Assembly (NCBI GenBank): GCA_017163975.1
Contig: JAFFSR010000136.1
Coordinates: 7,003,501 to 7,067,500, forward strand
Length of the DNA: 64,000 nt
Direction of reading: 5' to 3'
Source: Anastatus disparis
Taxonomy: Eukaryota; Arthropoda; Insecta; Hymenoptera; Eupelmidae
A program made the translations under genes and the position numbers. Positions 47,760 to 58,250 of the stretch are shown here, piece by piece. The notes beneath the pieces are model-generated. The model made no database searches and was not told the DNA's origin. It was given only the letters and a program-made list of their open reading frames with translations. Position 1 is the first letter of the stretch; every line of letters starts with the position of its first letter.

Positions 47760-50696
47760 GTAAGTCTCATCCTCTGTACTATATGCTACTATGAGCGTTT
47801 CAAATGCCGCTTCTCTTTCTCTCTCTGGCTTTGTTCAAAAAATGAAGATGGCGCGGCTTTGAAAGCCGATGAAAATGACACATGCCAAAGCATTTGTCTA
47901 TTATAGATTATGATTATGTTTTTCATTCCCATATTCTGCCACCTACGTTGTCGGATAGATCGGTAAAAAATAAATATGATCAATTCTTAAAGTACTATCG
48001 TTTAAGTGACGACGCTACCGGAAAACACTACTCGCGGGAAAAAATGCCGGTTCTCCGCATCAGTTGGAGTGAGAGAAATTAAAAAAATAAAAGATGAAGA
48101 ATATGTCATTGTTGACCTCGAACAATATTTCATCAGCGAAATAAATAATGCGTCAAAATAAAATTTTATTCGAAAATGTTTAAAATTACTCAATAGGATC
48201 TTAGATTAAAAAAAGAAAGATCAAAGCGTCAAATATGCGTTTATAAGGGGTTACACGTTTTGTAGGGAAAGAATCAAGAAAGGAGAAAGGAAGATAAGCT
48301 TGGCTTGCATGCGCGCGTCTTTCTTTCCTTCTTCCTCGCGTTTACTGCGTTCTACAAGGCATCTTTTTCTTTTTCTTCTTTTTTTTTTCGATAATCGTAC
48401 TATCGTGGCGTTATAATATTCGTTGTTTTTCGACTTGTTGAGTAGAAATGCAACCTGAACAATCGATCCCTATTCTTTTCCTTTTAACTTCTGGTAAGCG
48501 CGCCAAAAAAAAAGAATATTGGAGCACCCCGGATATGCCTGCGTGCGTTTTTCATTATATAAATATGTATACCTCCTAAAAGGGCCGGCACCCGTTTCTT
48601 TCTCAAAAAATGAGGAAAAAAACTGAGGGAAAACGCGCTAGCGCACATGCGTTACCATATTTTTCCAGCTTTTCTTTTTATTTATATCTTATCTATAAAT
48701 ACACCATGTATTGTTCAATATGACGATTGAAATTTAAATCTTACATTTGCTTATGTTCCTATGTGGTCATAATAGTATCAAGTATATATGCATATAGATG
48801 AAAAAACATGTATAATAATTGTCAATGTGTGTTGTTGTAGAAATGAATAAAAAAAATATACTTAATGCAATCTGAGAATCTTGTATTCACTAGGCAAGTG
48901 CCTTTGAATTGCAGCGTTCGCACTTCAACTAGCTACGTATCATTAAAAAAATTTTTTTTCAATTTTTAAAATTATTGTATGAAATTTCAATTTAATCTAT
49001 TCTATTTTTTACTCAAATCAAGGTTAATGCGGAATTAGTCAGCTTTTCGATTATAATCTCAAAAATAGAATAAAAATTGACGTTTTAGGAAAGTATAACA
49101 ACACATATATAACTACTTAAAACGATATAGATATACAGTAAAAGAGAGCGAGACAATTTCCATCGAAAGGGACACCGCAACGTGTGAAAATCAAGCGCTT
49201 TCACGCAATTGTGTATCCGCTATCTAGATTTTTACGATTTTTAGCTGGCTTCTGTACAGTACATTTAAATATATCATTATTTAATGATCATGAATTGTAA
49301 TAATAAATAAATTTATCATTTATTACAACATAAAAGAAATATTATTCATAAAACTTTATTGAAATTTACGTTAGAGTCAATATAAACAGATAAAAATTCT
49401 AAAAGAAAAGTATAAAATTAAATGTTATTCGAATTTTCAGATACTGTTAACTAATTAATTCCGTGAATAATAATGCTTTATTTTACGTTCTTTACATTAT
49501 CATAAATTTAACGGTGGTATTAGAATTTTTTTCATTTGTTTGCATATTCCTTAAGATTATTGTTATACGTTCAAACAAAATCTAAACACCTGGCAAGAAA
49601 AAGAGAAATTTTCAGTCAGTAAAAGTAGCTGATGGATTAAAATAAGACAGAGAAAACAGGCCGGCTGTCTTAAAATGATGCCTTGAGAAAACAATTGACC
49701 CTTAAACAACCCAATAGATCTAAGGGCTAAGGACAGGCAATTTTTTTCTACCTACGTACTTACTTAATTACGGTACAGGGATTAAGGGCTAATTACTTTA
49801 AGCATTAGATTTTACTGTTATAAATGTTTACGGTAATATAAAAAAATATGCGCTTTGCACCCACGCTATATATAATATACATTTGGAGTTCTGTCTCCTC
49901 GATCTGGAAACATGCAGTTTGTGAATCATTTATTTTTCTGGAAGCACTGTACTATGCATTCTCGAAATTATATGTGCATTCAAACATATATCTATATGAA
50001 GGCAACTTCGACTCGTATTCACTCTCTTTCTCCATCTCGTTTGTTTAGCATTTTGGCGTAAATCCATTCGTTTCTTCTTCTTTTATTTTTTCTCTTTTCC
50101 GTCTTGCTCCCACGACTTTAATACTATATACTGTGCGCTCGTGTTTATTACGCTTATAAATACAATCTGTATAGACACCAAACGCGGAATTGAAAGAAAA
50201 TATCTATAGATATATAAGAGATTATTTTAATGTATAAATCAAAAATGATGATTTCGCGTGTCATAATTCACGCCAGCCTAAGGATGTATAAAAGAAAATA
50301 TGTTTTATTGTTGCCAACATTGATATTGCTTCTATATGCTTATAATATCGATTTAATTGCAATGTTGATTTCAGTTGTCTTTGATGTAGAAAGTAGGCTC
50401 TTGCGCGCCTCCATGATATTATCAACTAAAACATTCCTTTTTTATTATTTGCTTAAATCATATGCATATGTTGACTCTTAAAACGAATGAACATTTCGTT
50501 ATCAGCAAATATTTCATAGCTATTTGAAAAAAATAAATTACATACTTTCAAATATACATACGCATGGTTCTATAAGAACATTTTCAAAGATGTTCGAAAA
50601 TTTTTTCGTAAAAGCCACGCCGCGTGTTCGCGCATGCGCCTTCAAGTACATGGAGTCGTGATAGTCGACTTCCCTTATGTTACAGACGACTTATTT

Positions 50697-50726
50697 ACTT
50701 CCTTTTCCTTTGAAACACCCAAGATG
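50697..50726 (+). promoter_or_regulatory. RpL36A copy 1: polypyrimidine (TOP/TCT) initiator and ATG
   Basis: ACTTCCTTTTCCTTT lies 14-27 bases before the ATG, the usual arrangement for TCT-initiator ribosomal protein promoters, whose transcripts start with a TOP tract. A CpG-rich patch (50615-50690) lies just upstream. Confidence 0.65.
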
Positions 50727-51927
50727 GTTGGTGAATTAATTATATTATTAATGATTACTCAATCCAATATCATCAACATCATCAAGACATAAAAGAATAT
50801 GATAAATACTTTATTGAATAATGTTGAACATTTATTAATTAATTACGGATGTCGTTTTCATCTTTTTAAATTTTTGCATGTTGATGATATTGCGTGACTT
50901 AACCTCAAATTATCTATGATAACAACGATATTTTAATTTTAATTATATTTGTTTATTTTTGTTAAACTTGAATGATTGTAAGAACGTTTTAAATATTGGT
51001 AATGCTGATAATTTTTATTTCATAAATTTTAAATATTTTTATGTGTTGCAATTGAACAACTTGTTAGTGTTTATGAACTTGTTATGAAAAATTTATTCAA
51101 TGGATTCTAAATATTTTTAATTTTTATTCTAGGTGAACGTACCCAAGCAGAGGCGCACCTTCTGCAAAAAGTGCAAGGTGCATAAAACACACAAAGTAAC
51201 ACAGTATAAAAAGAGCAAAGAAAGGCATGCTTCTCAGGGTAGAAGACGTTACGACCGTAAACAACAAGGATTTGGTGGACAAACTAAGCCTATCTTCAGA
51301 AAGAAAGTAAGTTTTTATCAACCAATTATTATTTTTTTTACAAAGACTGTTTTAAATTCTTAAAATTATAAAATAAAGAACAAATGAAATGTTATAGTAA
51401 CATATCAAAACAGTGTACGGTATCTTTAAGTCAACGATGCAAAATTTTCTATTTCGTATAATTATATATTTCAAATATTTTAAAATATTCTTAAAAATTG
51501 GGAAATAATATTTATTAACAAAATTTAGTGTTATTTAGTCAATGATTATAAAATGGATCCAATTTATGAAGTATATTGATTCCAATTTCATTATGAGACT
51601 CGAAAATAAAAAATTTAAATCATTTTAATCTATAAAAAAGTAATTTGCTTTAAATAATGTTGAATTAATTTTTAAGTATTACCATTAAACATTTGGTTTT
51701 GATATTATAGGCTAAGACTACCAAGAAAATTGTACTGAGGATGGAATGCTCAGATTGCAAATACAGAAAACAAATTCCTCTTAAACGTTGCAAACATTTT
51801 GAACTTGGTGGTGATAAGAAGAGGAAGGTATGTTAATAAATCATAAAATAATATATAAAAAGTATTTGTTTCTAATTACATTGATAATGGCTTTTTTTTG
51901 TTTTAGGGTCAAATGATTCAATTCTAA
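50724..51927 (+). CDS. RpL36A: 60S ribosomal protein L36A (eL42), copy 1
   Basis: Component of the large ribosomal subunit near the tRNA E site. Exons 50724-50726 (ATG only), 51133-51306, 51711-51827 and 51907-51927 encode 104 residues, the usual length. The start [18 protein letters not shown], the zinc-type pairs Cys12/Cys15 and Cys72/Cys75, and the end KKRKGQMIQF are diagnostic. It differs from copy 2 (2 kb downstream) only at Thr20 (Pro in copy 2) and Ser73 (Ala). Pro54, the site where changes give cycloheximide resistance in yeast, is kept. Oddity: the donor after the ATG is GTTGGT, weaker than GTAAGT in copy 2; no other donor keeps the frame. Two AATAAA signals follow. Confidence 0.96.
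50878..50915 (+). other. RpL36A copy 1, conserved intron-1 block
   Basis: ATGTTGATGATATTGCGTGA, then CTTAACCTC, is almost identical to a block in intron 1 of copy 2 (53699-53735), while the rest of the two introns has diverged. In copy 1 it can also pair with CAATATCATCAACAT at about 50764. It contains TGATGA, a C-box-like hexamer, but no clear D box. Confidence 0.4.
51537..51598 (+). other. RpL36A copy 1, conserved intron-2 block
   Basis: About 60 bases, including GTCAATGATTATAAAATGGA and TTGATTCCAATTTCAT, match intron 2 of copy 2 (54351-54412) at about 93% in an otherwise divergent intron. Ribosomal protein introns often host snoRNAs, but clear C/D or H/ACA boxes are lacking. Confidence 0.45.
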
Positions 51928-51962
51928 AAAACTACATCTATTAACTTTTAAGGACTGTATTT

Positions 51963-51980
51963 AATAAAAAGTTGAATAAA
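51963..51980 (+). terminator. RpL36A: poly(A) signals of RpL36A copy 1
   Basis: Two AATAAA hexamers at 51963-51968 and 51975-51980, 36 and 48 bases after the stop. The same pair with the same spacing occurs after copy 2. Confidence 0.75.
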
Positions 51981-53510
51981 TCCTTATTAATTTGTAAATT
52001 TTTCTTTTTTAATTTTAATATATTTTTCTAAATTAATGACACCAGACATTTCATTTTCTGAACCTGCATGTATTTTTTTAATCACTAGCAGATTTAATTT
52101 ATGAATCAATTAGTTAATGTAAAATTTTATATAAAACAAATTTTCATCTTTATTCTTTCCATAAAAAAAATTTAATAATTATTGAAACACAAAAGAAAAT
52201 TGATATAATTAAAATTTTAATCTATCATATAAATTTTAAATTGTTTTTATAAAGTAAAGTTAATTAATTGAAAAACAACACATCTAAGAACCTTCAGAGT
52301 ACATTTAATAACCTAAATTTGATATTTTGAGATATTTTTGTTTTCATATTTGAAATCACAAATTAAATGGAAAAATAAATCTTTATTTCAGAATTTTTTG
52401 CAACTTCAATATATTGTTTTCATAAAAATTAAATTTGAGTATTTCTGATGTATAGATTCATAGATATGAAAATTAATAAATATTGAAAACACTTGTTAAT
52501 AATTCTTTAGTTAAAAATTATTATTATAATGTTACTGTATAGCCATCTATTTTTTAACATTAATTTTACAAGAATTATATACCAAGTGGAAATTTACTTA
52601 CAAGATCATTTACTTTTTTACTTTTTATGGTCTAAATTTCCAAGCAAGTTTTATTTTATGTAATTTTATTTTCTTGAAATTTTTTAAATATTAAAATACT
52701 ACCAGATGTCAAAAATTTATTCATATTATTTATGTGAATGTTTATAAAATAGATCATTGACTTATAATTAATTAACAATAAACAGTTTTTTTCACTGTAA
52801 CAATTATATCTATCCCAGTGAAAGTGAAAAAAAAGTTGAAAGAATGTGTAAAAAGGATACTTTTAATGAAGTGTATTTATAACATTAATTATTGGCATAT
52901 ATTTTATTTCCTTTGTAAATTTGATAGAAAAAGTTTTATAATTATAAATAAAAATTATTAATAATCATATTAATTTGATTATTCATATCAAATCTAATTT
53001 TTAATTTTAAATTTAAGTTGATTAAAAATAATTTAATGCGATTATTTCTTGGTAATCTTATAACTTTTTTACTTTATTTAACTGCTACTTAAACTAAGTA
53101 GATATCAAAGTGTAAATTTATGTATAAAATTATTATATAAACGAAAATTATAAGGTACCTAATATAAGAAATATAAACAATAAAATTCAAAATCTAAACT
53201 AAAATTATATATCAATGCTGCAACAATCAGTGATGGATTTCGAAGATGTTTATATGATATCCAACAGCCAACTTCAGAGTACATACTACAGAATAATATA
53301 TTCTGCTTATACTCTAATTCTACGGTATACTCTGAAGTTGGCTAAAGGATATCCTAATATATAGATATACATAAATGTATAAAGCATCCTCGAAATCCAT
53401 CACTGGCAACAATCAACAATTCAAAAAAAATACAAATGCAAAAAGTTACATAAATCCACATGTAGAAGGCGCGCAAGAAGTCAGGGATACCAAAATTTTC
53501 CTTCCAAAAA
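51981..53510. other. AT-rich spacer between the two RpL36A copies
   Basis: No gene is seen. Apart from the hAT-type MITE at 53228-53405 the spacer is simple AT-rich DNA. The copy 2 promoter starts at its right edge. Confidence 0.6.
53228..53405. mobile_element. hAT-type MITE, 178 bp, with exact 8-bp target duplication
   Basis: Flanked by GCAACAAT on both sides (53220-53227 and 53406-53413). Terminal repeats start CAGTGATGGATTTCGA and pair with the right end. Inside, a second long inverted pair (CCAACTTCAGAGT and ACTCTGAAGTTGG) makes nearly the whole element a hairpin. An 8-bp duplication with CAGTG ends is the hAT signature. It lies about 105 bp upstream of the copy 2 initiator. Confidence 0.85.
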
Positions 53511-53541
53511 ACCTTCCTTTTCGTCTAGTACATTCAAGATG
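53511..53541 (+). promoter_or_regulatory. RpL36A copy 2: polypyrimidine (TOP/TCT) initiator and ATG
   Basis: ACCTTCCTTTTCGTCT precedes the ATG by about 13 bases, in the same layout as copy 1. The upstream sequence differs from copy 1 and carries the hAT MITE, so the two copies may differ in strength. Confidence 0.65.
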
Positions 53542-54923
53542 GTAAGTAATTTCATTTTTAAATATAATTCTTCAATCCAATGTTTTTAATACCATCAAAT
53601 TATAAAATTACGTGAAAATGATATATTTAGACTATATTTATTATTTACTCTTGATGAGCAAGTGTCATTTTCATTTTTTATGATTAAAAAAATTTTTTAA
53701 TGTTGATGATATTGTGTGACCTAACCTCTAATTATTTGTAACAAGCAGAACAACAATATTGTTTTAGTTACATGTATTGTATATTTGTTTTTGTTAATAA
53801 TAAATTACTATATGAGCCCTTTTAAATATTAATATAAATATGTACTAAAAAAAATTTGATTGATTCCATCCAGAATCATAAAATTTTTTTAAAAAATGAA
53901 TTAATTTCCATAGCAAAGTGATTTCATTCATTTATATTTTCTATTCCAGGTGAATGTACCTAAGCAGAGGCGCACTTTTTGCAAAAAGTGCAAAGTGCAC
54001 AAGCCACATAAAGTGACACAATACAAAAAAAGCAAAGAAAGGCATGCTTCTCAAGGTAGAAGACGTTACGACCGTAAACAACAAGGTTTTGGTGGACAGA
54101 CAAAGCCTATTTTCAGAAAGAAGGTAAGATATAATTTTTTTTCATACTTCATAAGAGATTTTCTTCAAGTTTTGTTCTTTAAAATATTGATAAATATTAA
54201 AAGAAAAATGTACAGCAATTTCAATGTTAAGTTAAACTTTTTTATCATTTTGTTTCAAGTTATTGTCCAATGAATGTCTTAATGATTTCTTAGTATTTAG
54301 AAATGTTAATATTAATTTACAAATGTTAACATTAAATTTAATATTGTCTTGTCAATGATTATAAAATGGATCCAATTTATGAGTTTTATTGATTCCAATT
54401 TCATAATGAGGCATGATAAAAGTGTAATATGCAATTCCATAAAATAACACGCTTTAAATAATAATCTTTTTCATCATAATATAAAAAATTTATTACACTA
54501 ATGATGAAAGTTAATCAAAAACCTAACAAGAAATTTCGTTATAAAATTTGAATGAAAAGGATTATAATTTTAAATTTACGTTTGCAATAAAGATTATTTG
54601 AATCATAATATTACTATCTTCTATATAATAATATGTAATAACTTTTGCATTACAATCTTAATATTGTTATTAAACTTTAAACTTTTAAATTATAGGCTAA
54701 GACAACCAAGAAAATTGTATTGAGGATGGAATGTGCAGATTGTAAATACAGAAAACAAATTCCTTTGAAACGCTGCAAACATTTTGAACTTGGTGGTGAT
54801 AAGAAGAGGAAGGTATGTTAATACATAATTAAATAATTATTTTAATAATATCTGATTTACTTTTAACTAAGTAAATAATGCTTTGTTTTTATTTTGTTTT
54901 AGGGCCAGATGATTCAGTTCTAA
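53539..54923 (+). CDS. RpL36A: 60S ribosomal protein L36A (eL42), copy 2
   Basis: Exons 53539-53541 (ATG only, then GTAAGT), 53950-54123, 54696-54812 and 54903-54923 encode 104 residues identical to copy 1 except Pro20 and Ala73. All Cys pairs and the GGDKKRKGQMIQF tail are present. Exon boundaries and phases equal those of copy 1, and intron blocks are shared, so this is a DNA-level tandem duplication, not a retrocopy. Third-position differences are frequent although the proteins are nearly the same, which points to a duplication that is not very recent and to purifying selection on both. It converges on WASHC3, whose stop is 148 bases further on. Confidence 0.97.
53699..53735 (+). other. 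RpL36A copy 2, conserved intron-1 block
   Basis: Counterpart of 50878-50915, sharing GTTGATGATATTG, GTGAC and TAACCTC. The pairing partner seen in copy 1 is not preserved here, which argues against a required stem. Confidence 0.4.
54351..54412 (+). other. RpL36A copy 2, conserved intron-2 block
   Basis: Counterpart of 51537-51598, about 93% identical over about 60 bases in introns that otherwise no longer align. It is either a small RNA host site or an intronic regulatory element. Confidence 0.45.
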
Positions 54924-54962
54924 GAAGTTGATTTTTTATTTTAACTTTAAGGAACTGTAATT

Positions 54963-54980
54963 AATAAAAAATTAAATAAA
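54963..54980 (+). terminator. RpL36A: poly(A) signals of RpL36A copy 2
   Basis: AATAAA at 54963-54968 and 54975-54980, 40 and 52 bases after the stop, spaced exactly as after copy 1. Confidence 0.75.
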
Positions 54981-55070
54981 TCGTTATTTACCTTACAAAT
55001 GAGACGTTTTTTTATTTTAAATATTTATACAAAATGAAAAATACATGTATAAAATCTATATATAGTTTCT

Positions 55071-55900
55071 TTAACCATCTGCATTTGTTTCATCATTCGC
55101 TGATTGTAATTTTGGAACCATTTGTTGTGGATTACTACAAAAAAAAGGTAATAATACTTAAAAAAAGTTTTGAAAAGTTGTTTGATATAAAAGTAATAAT
55201 CTTACTCTAACACAGATGGGTCTAATCCTTCCTGTTGCATTTTTAATTTAACAGCTGGTTTTGGTACACCAAAGTAAACCATTTTAAAATATTTTGCATA
55301 TTGAGGATCTGAACTTATTGGCTGAGTTTCAGTCTCTTTAATTTTAGGCTCATTAGGAACTTCATTATGATGCTCGTCAACTACTTCTGCAATATCTTTT
55401 ATCTGTTCAATTTCCTCTTGACCTTTATTATCCTCAACTTCATTATTTTGTATTTGTGGTTCATTTTCAATTGGAATAGATGATAGCTATATAAAATAGG
55501 ATAAATGAATGAAATATTTGATAAATTAATATGGCACTATTGAATTTGAATATATTCACCCTTGCTTCTAAAATCTCCAATGATGCTTCAACCCTTTGTA
55601 ATTTGTTTTCAAATTCAAAAAGTTTTTCTTCACAAGATAATGCAAATTTATTTAAAAATGTTATAGTATGAGCAATAAAATGATTTATGAAAGCTATTGT
55701 CCTTTTCTGATTAATAGGAGGAACCTGTAAATTAATAAATATAATAAATAATATATTTTTATTTGTAAAACAAAAATACAAAATAAATAAAATTGAGGTT
55801 ATTGAAACAGATAGATTATGATAAATTTATAAAAATTAGTTTATTGAACCTTTGTATAATCAACAGTAGGTTCAATTATTGGTATGTTATAATCACTCAT
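55071..55900 (-). CDS. WASHC3: WASH complex subunit 3 (CCDC53)
   Basis: Subunit of the WASH complex, which drives Arp2/3-dependent actin assembly on endosomes. Four exons on the minus strand: 55900-55850, 55724-55560, 55486-55206 and 55134-55071, phases matching, 186 residues (vertebrate protein about 194). The family block is exon 2: PINQKRTIAFINHFIAHTIT, then FLNKF, CEEKL and a heptad-like LQRVEASLEILEAR, the coiled-coil core. The second conserved block near the C-terminus reads DPQYAKYFKMVYFGVPKPAV and KMQQEGLDPSVL. Between them is a Glu-rich, variable stretch. The ATG gives MSDYNIPIIEPTVDYTK, and no better start is visible. Its 3' end abuts RpL36A copy 2. Confidence 0.93.
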
Positions 55901-58250
55901 ATTAAATATATTTTGTTTCTTGATTTTCTTCTGTCAAATATAGGATTTGACAGGTGACAAAATCTCATTGCAGAAAGTAATCACAAGCAATACATAACTA
56001 GCACATTAACAAGTATTTCTAAGCACAGCACATACACTAAAGTACTAAATACACAAATAAGGTAGAGCAGAAACAGAAATTATGGCAGACGAAAATTACG
56101 TCCTATAGGTGGCGCTTAAATTTCTTTTGAGGATCTTTTAAAATGATTTTTAAAATTTTTATTATTATAAAAAGAGAATAATGTTCGAAATTTTTTTGAA
56201 TTTAAAAAAGATACATTCAAATATATCAGAGTGAAACTCCATAAATTTTAAAATAATTTTTTCAATCCTTAAAAATAAATAAATATACATAATACATTAT
56301 CGTTAAATCTGAGGCCATGAAAAAAATGAAAAATTTTATTCAAACTACTAGAGAAATATGTTTTGGTCTTTTTTTTTTAATTTTCTCAGATTTCAATGCA
56401 TCAAATCTCTTTTAGGCTCATAGAAGATCCGAAATAGTCAACTTTGATCTGACTATATTTGTTATGTTATATTTGGCTTTGATCAATAAAAAAATCGAAA
56501 AAAAAAGAATAAAAACGGATATATGACGTACACGTCACATGTCAAAATAAAATTTTTTGAAGATTTACTCTGAATGTTTTTTTTTTAATTGTAATTAAAT
56601 TAAATACAAAAACTTCATAGTCATTGAGATGTCATATTATTAAAATACCTAGAAATTTTATAAAGTTATGGACTTTTGATTCAATTTTTCATATATAGAA
56701 ATTCAGGTACAAAGTTATGATTTTGAAATTCCTTTTTCTTTCTTAGTTGCATTATTACAAAAATCAACTTTCAAAAATGACCTGATTTAATTCTAATGAA
56801 AGTATTTAAAAAGCCATGGTTAATCCAATCTTAAAGGTCCGGTTCTAAGGTCGAAAAAGTTCACAAAAGTTTTCAAAAGAATAGGTATAATTTTTGAAGT
56901 CTTAGGAAAAATACAAAATTTATTGCACTAATAAAGTTCAATGTAATTAACTTTTCGTTTGCAAGATTACTCATAAAAAAATCGAATGTTGTTGATCAAT
57001 CCTATTTTCAAGATATATTTTCCATTTCTTATAATTTTTAATTATAAAAACTTGCTTTCAATTATACTTAAATTATGACAGTGATAGCCAATATTTTAAA
57101 TAATGAAAAATAATTTTAATAGGTTTAAGTAAATAAATTAAATTATGCAACTTTTATTAACTTCTTTATTCACGTTGATATTTCAATCCTCTTTGACAGG
57201 ATCCTTTTAACAATTGTAAATTAGATTTTGACGAAGTTAATTGTTACATGGAGTAATATTAAACCGTGTTTTTAATCTTTATAAAATATAAAAATTATTG
57301 GGTAGTTATGATCAGTTACATCATTCGCTGTCGGTTTATTTAAATGTAGTTAAAAATTTCAATAGAGGCTAACAACGAAAATTTCTTATACGTAAAGGTG
57401 TTTTGAAAATTCAAACAATTGAAAAAAGAGTTATAATTAGCATTGACTCAAAATTGTCTGCGTTATATAAAATTATGTAGTTAAATTATGAATTTGTGTA
57501 TTTACAACATCGTTAACTTCTAAACAGAGCCGGATTCATGCAATAGGCACACTAGGCCTAGGCCTAGAGGTCCTCACCATCATAGGGTCCACACCAAAAA
57601 ATTTTATTATAAAATATTTTTTAAGAAATATTTATTTGAATGGATTATATTCGGCCATTAAGTAAATTTAAAAAATTCATGTAAAAATCATTTATTTATA
57701 CATCTATATCAATATTCATTTTTATTTTATTTATGATCCTACTGCTATTTATCAAAGGTTTTTGTAATTTTTAATTTTTGTAGTTTTTGTTTTCCTCAAC
57801 TAGGCCCCCGCCATTTTGCCTATACGCTCCACCTTTTCTAAATCCGGCGCTGCTTCTAAAGATTTTACCTAATAAAAGGATTAAATAATTTAATTCTAAA
57901 TTCCGAATCCTAAGTCTATAAATTAAAATATTTTTAAATGTGTTAGCATTATAGTTTGGAACATCCACCGGTAGGTGAGTACTGACGAAGATGATTACAC
58001 GCATGCGGCATTTGGAATTTTATAGCAGCCAGAGTTTAACAGCCGTTCGTTCTTGTCTTGGATCGTGATCGTGTTGCAGTTTTTAGAGTTTGTGCATAAC
58101 CTTCATATTGTGTATGTCACTTTATTGGATTTGAGGCATTTATATGCAAGATATAACTGTATATGGAGCCAATTTAGTATTAAATAAAATCTTGAATTTT
58201 TGTATTTTCAAATTTTATTTTTGTTAAATACAAAAAATATCAAATGAAAC
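55901..58250. other. intergenic region between WASHC3 and transportin-3
   Basis: Holds the divergent 5' sides of WASHC3 (minus) and Tnpo3 (plus). A less AT-rich patch at 58020-58100 is a likely Tnpo3 leader. The hAT element at 57525-57852 is the only discrete repeat. The remaining DNA is AT-rich and without coding signal. Confidence 0.55.
57525..57852. mobile_element. hAT-type non-autonomous element, 328 bp
   Basis: The exact 8-bp duplication CTTCTAAA (57517-57524 and 57853-57860) flanks the terminal repeats CAGAGCCGGATT (left) and AATCCGGCGCTG (right). CAGNGCCGGATT ends plus an 8-bp duplication are typical of a common hAT family in animals. The left subterminal region carries TAGGCCTAGGCCTA; the interior has no transposase. 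Confidence 0.85.

Larger units (their letters stand above)
45317..50696. other. intergenic region between the acidic gene and RpL36A
   Basis: Likely contains the promoter and 5' UTR of the acidic gene (45317-46100, GC-richer than average) and upstream DNA of RpL36A. Two short GTTGCCGG hairpins (46565-46600, 47098-47124) and one exon-like segment at 47672-47759 are the only discrete signals. GC-richer patches also occur near 48300-48660. No gene is supported. Confidence 0.5.

Noticed and set aside
51124..51321. 65-codon antisense ORF over RpL36A exon 2
   Set aside because: Shadow of a highly conserved coding exon.
57771..58004. 77-codon minus-strand ORF
   Set aside because: It overlaps the right end of the hAT element and lacks coding character.
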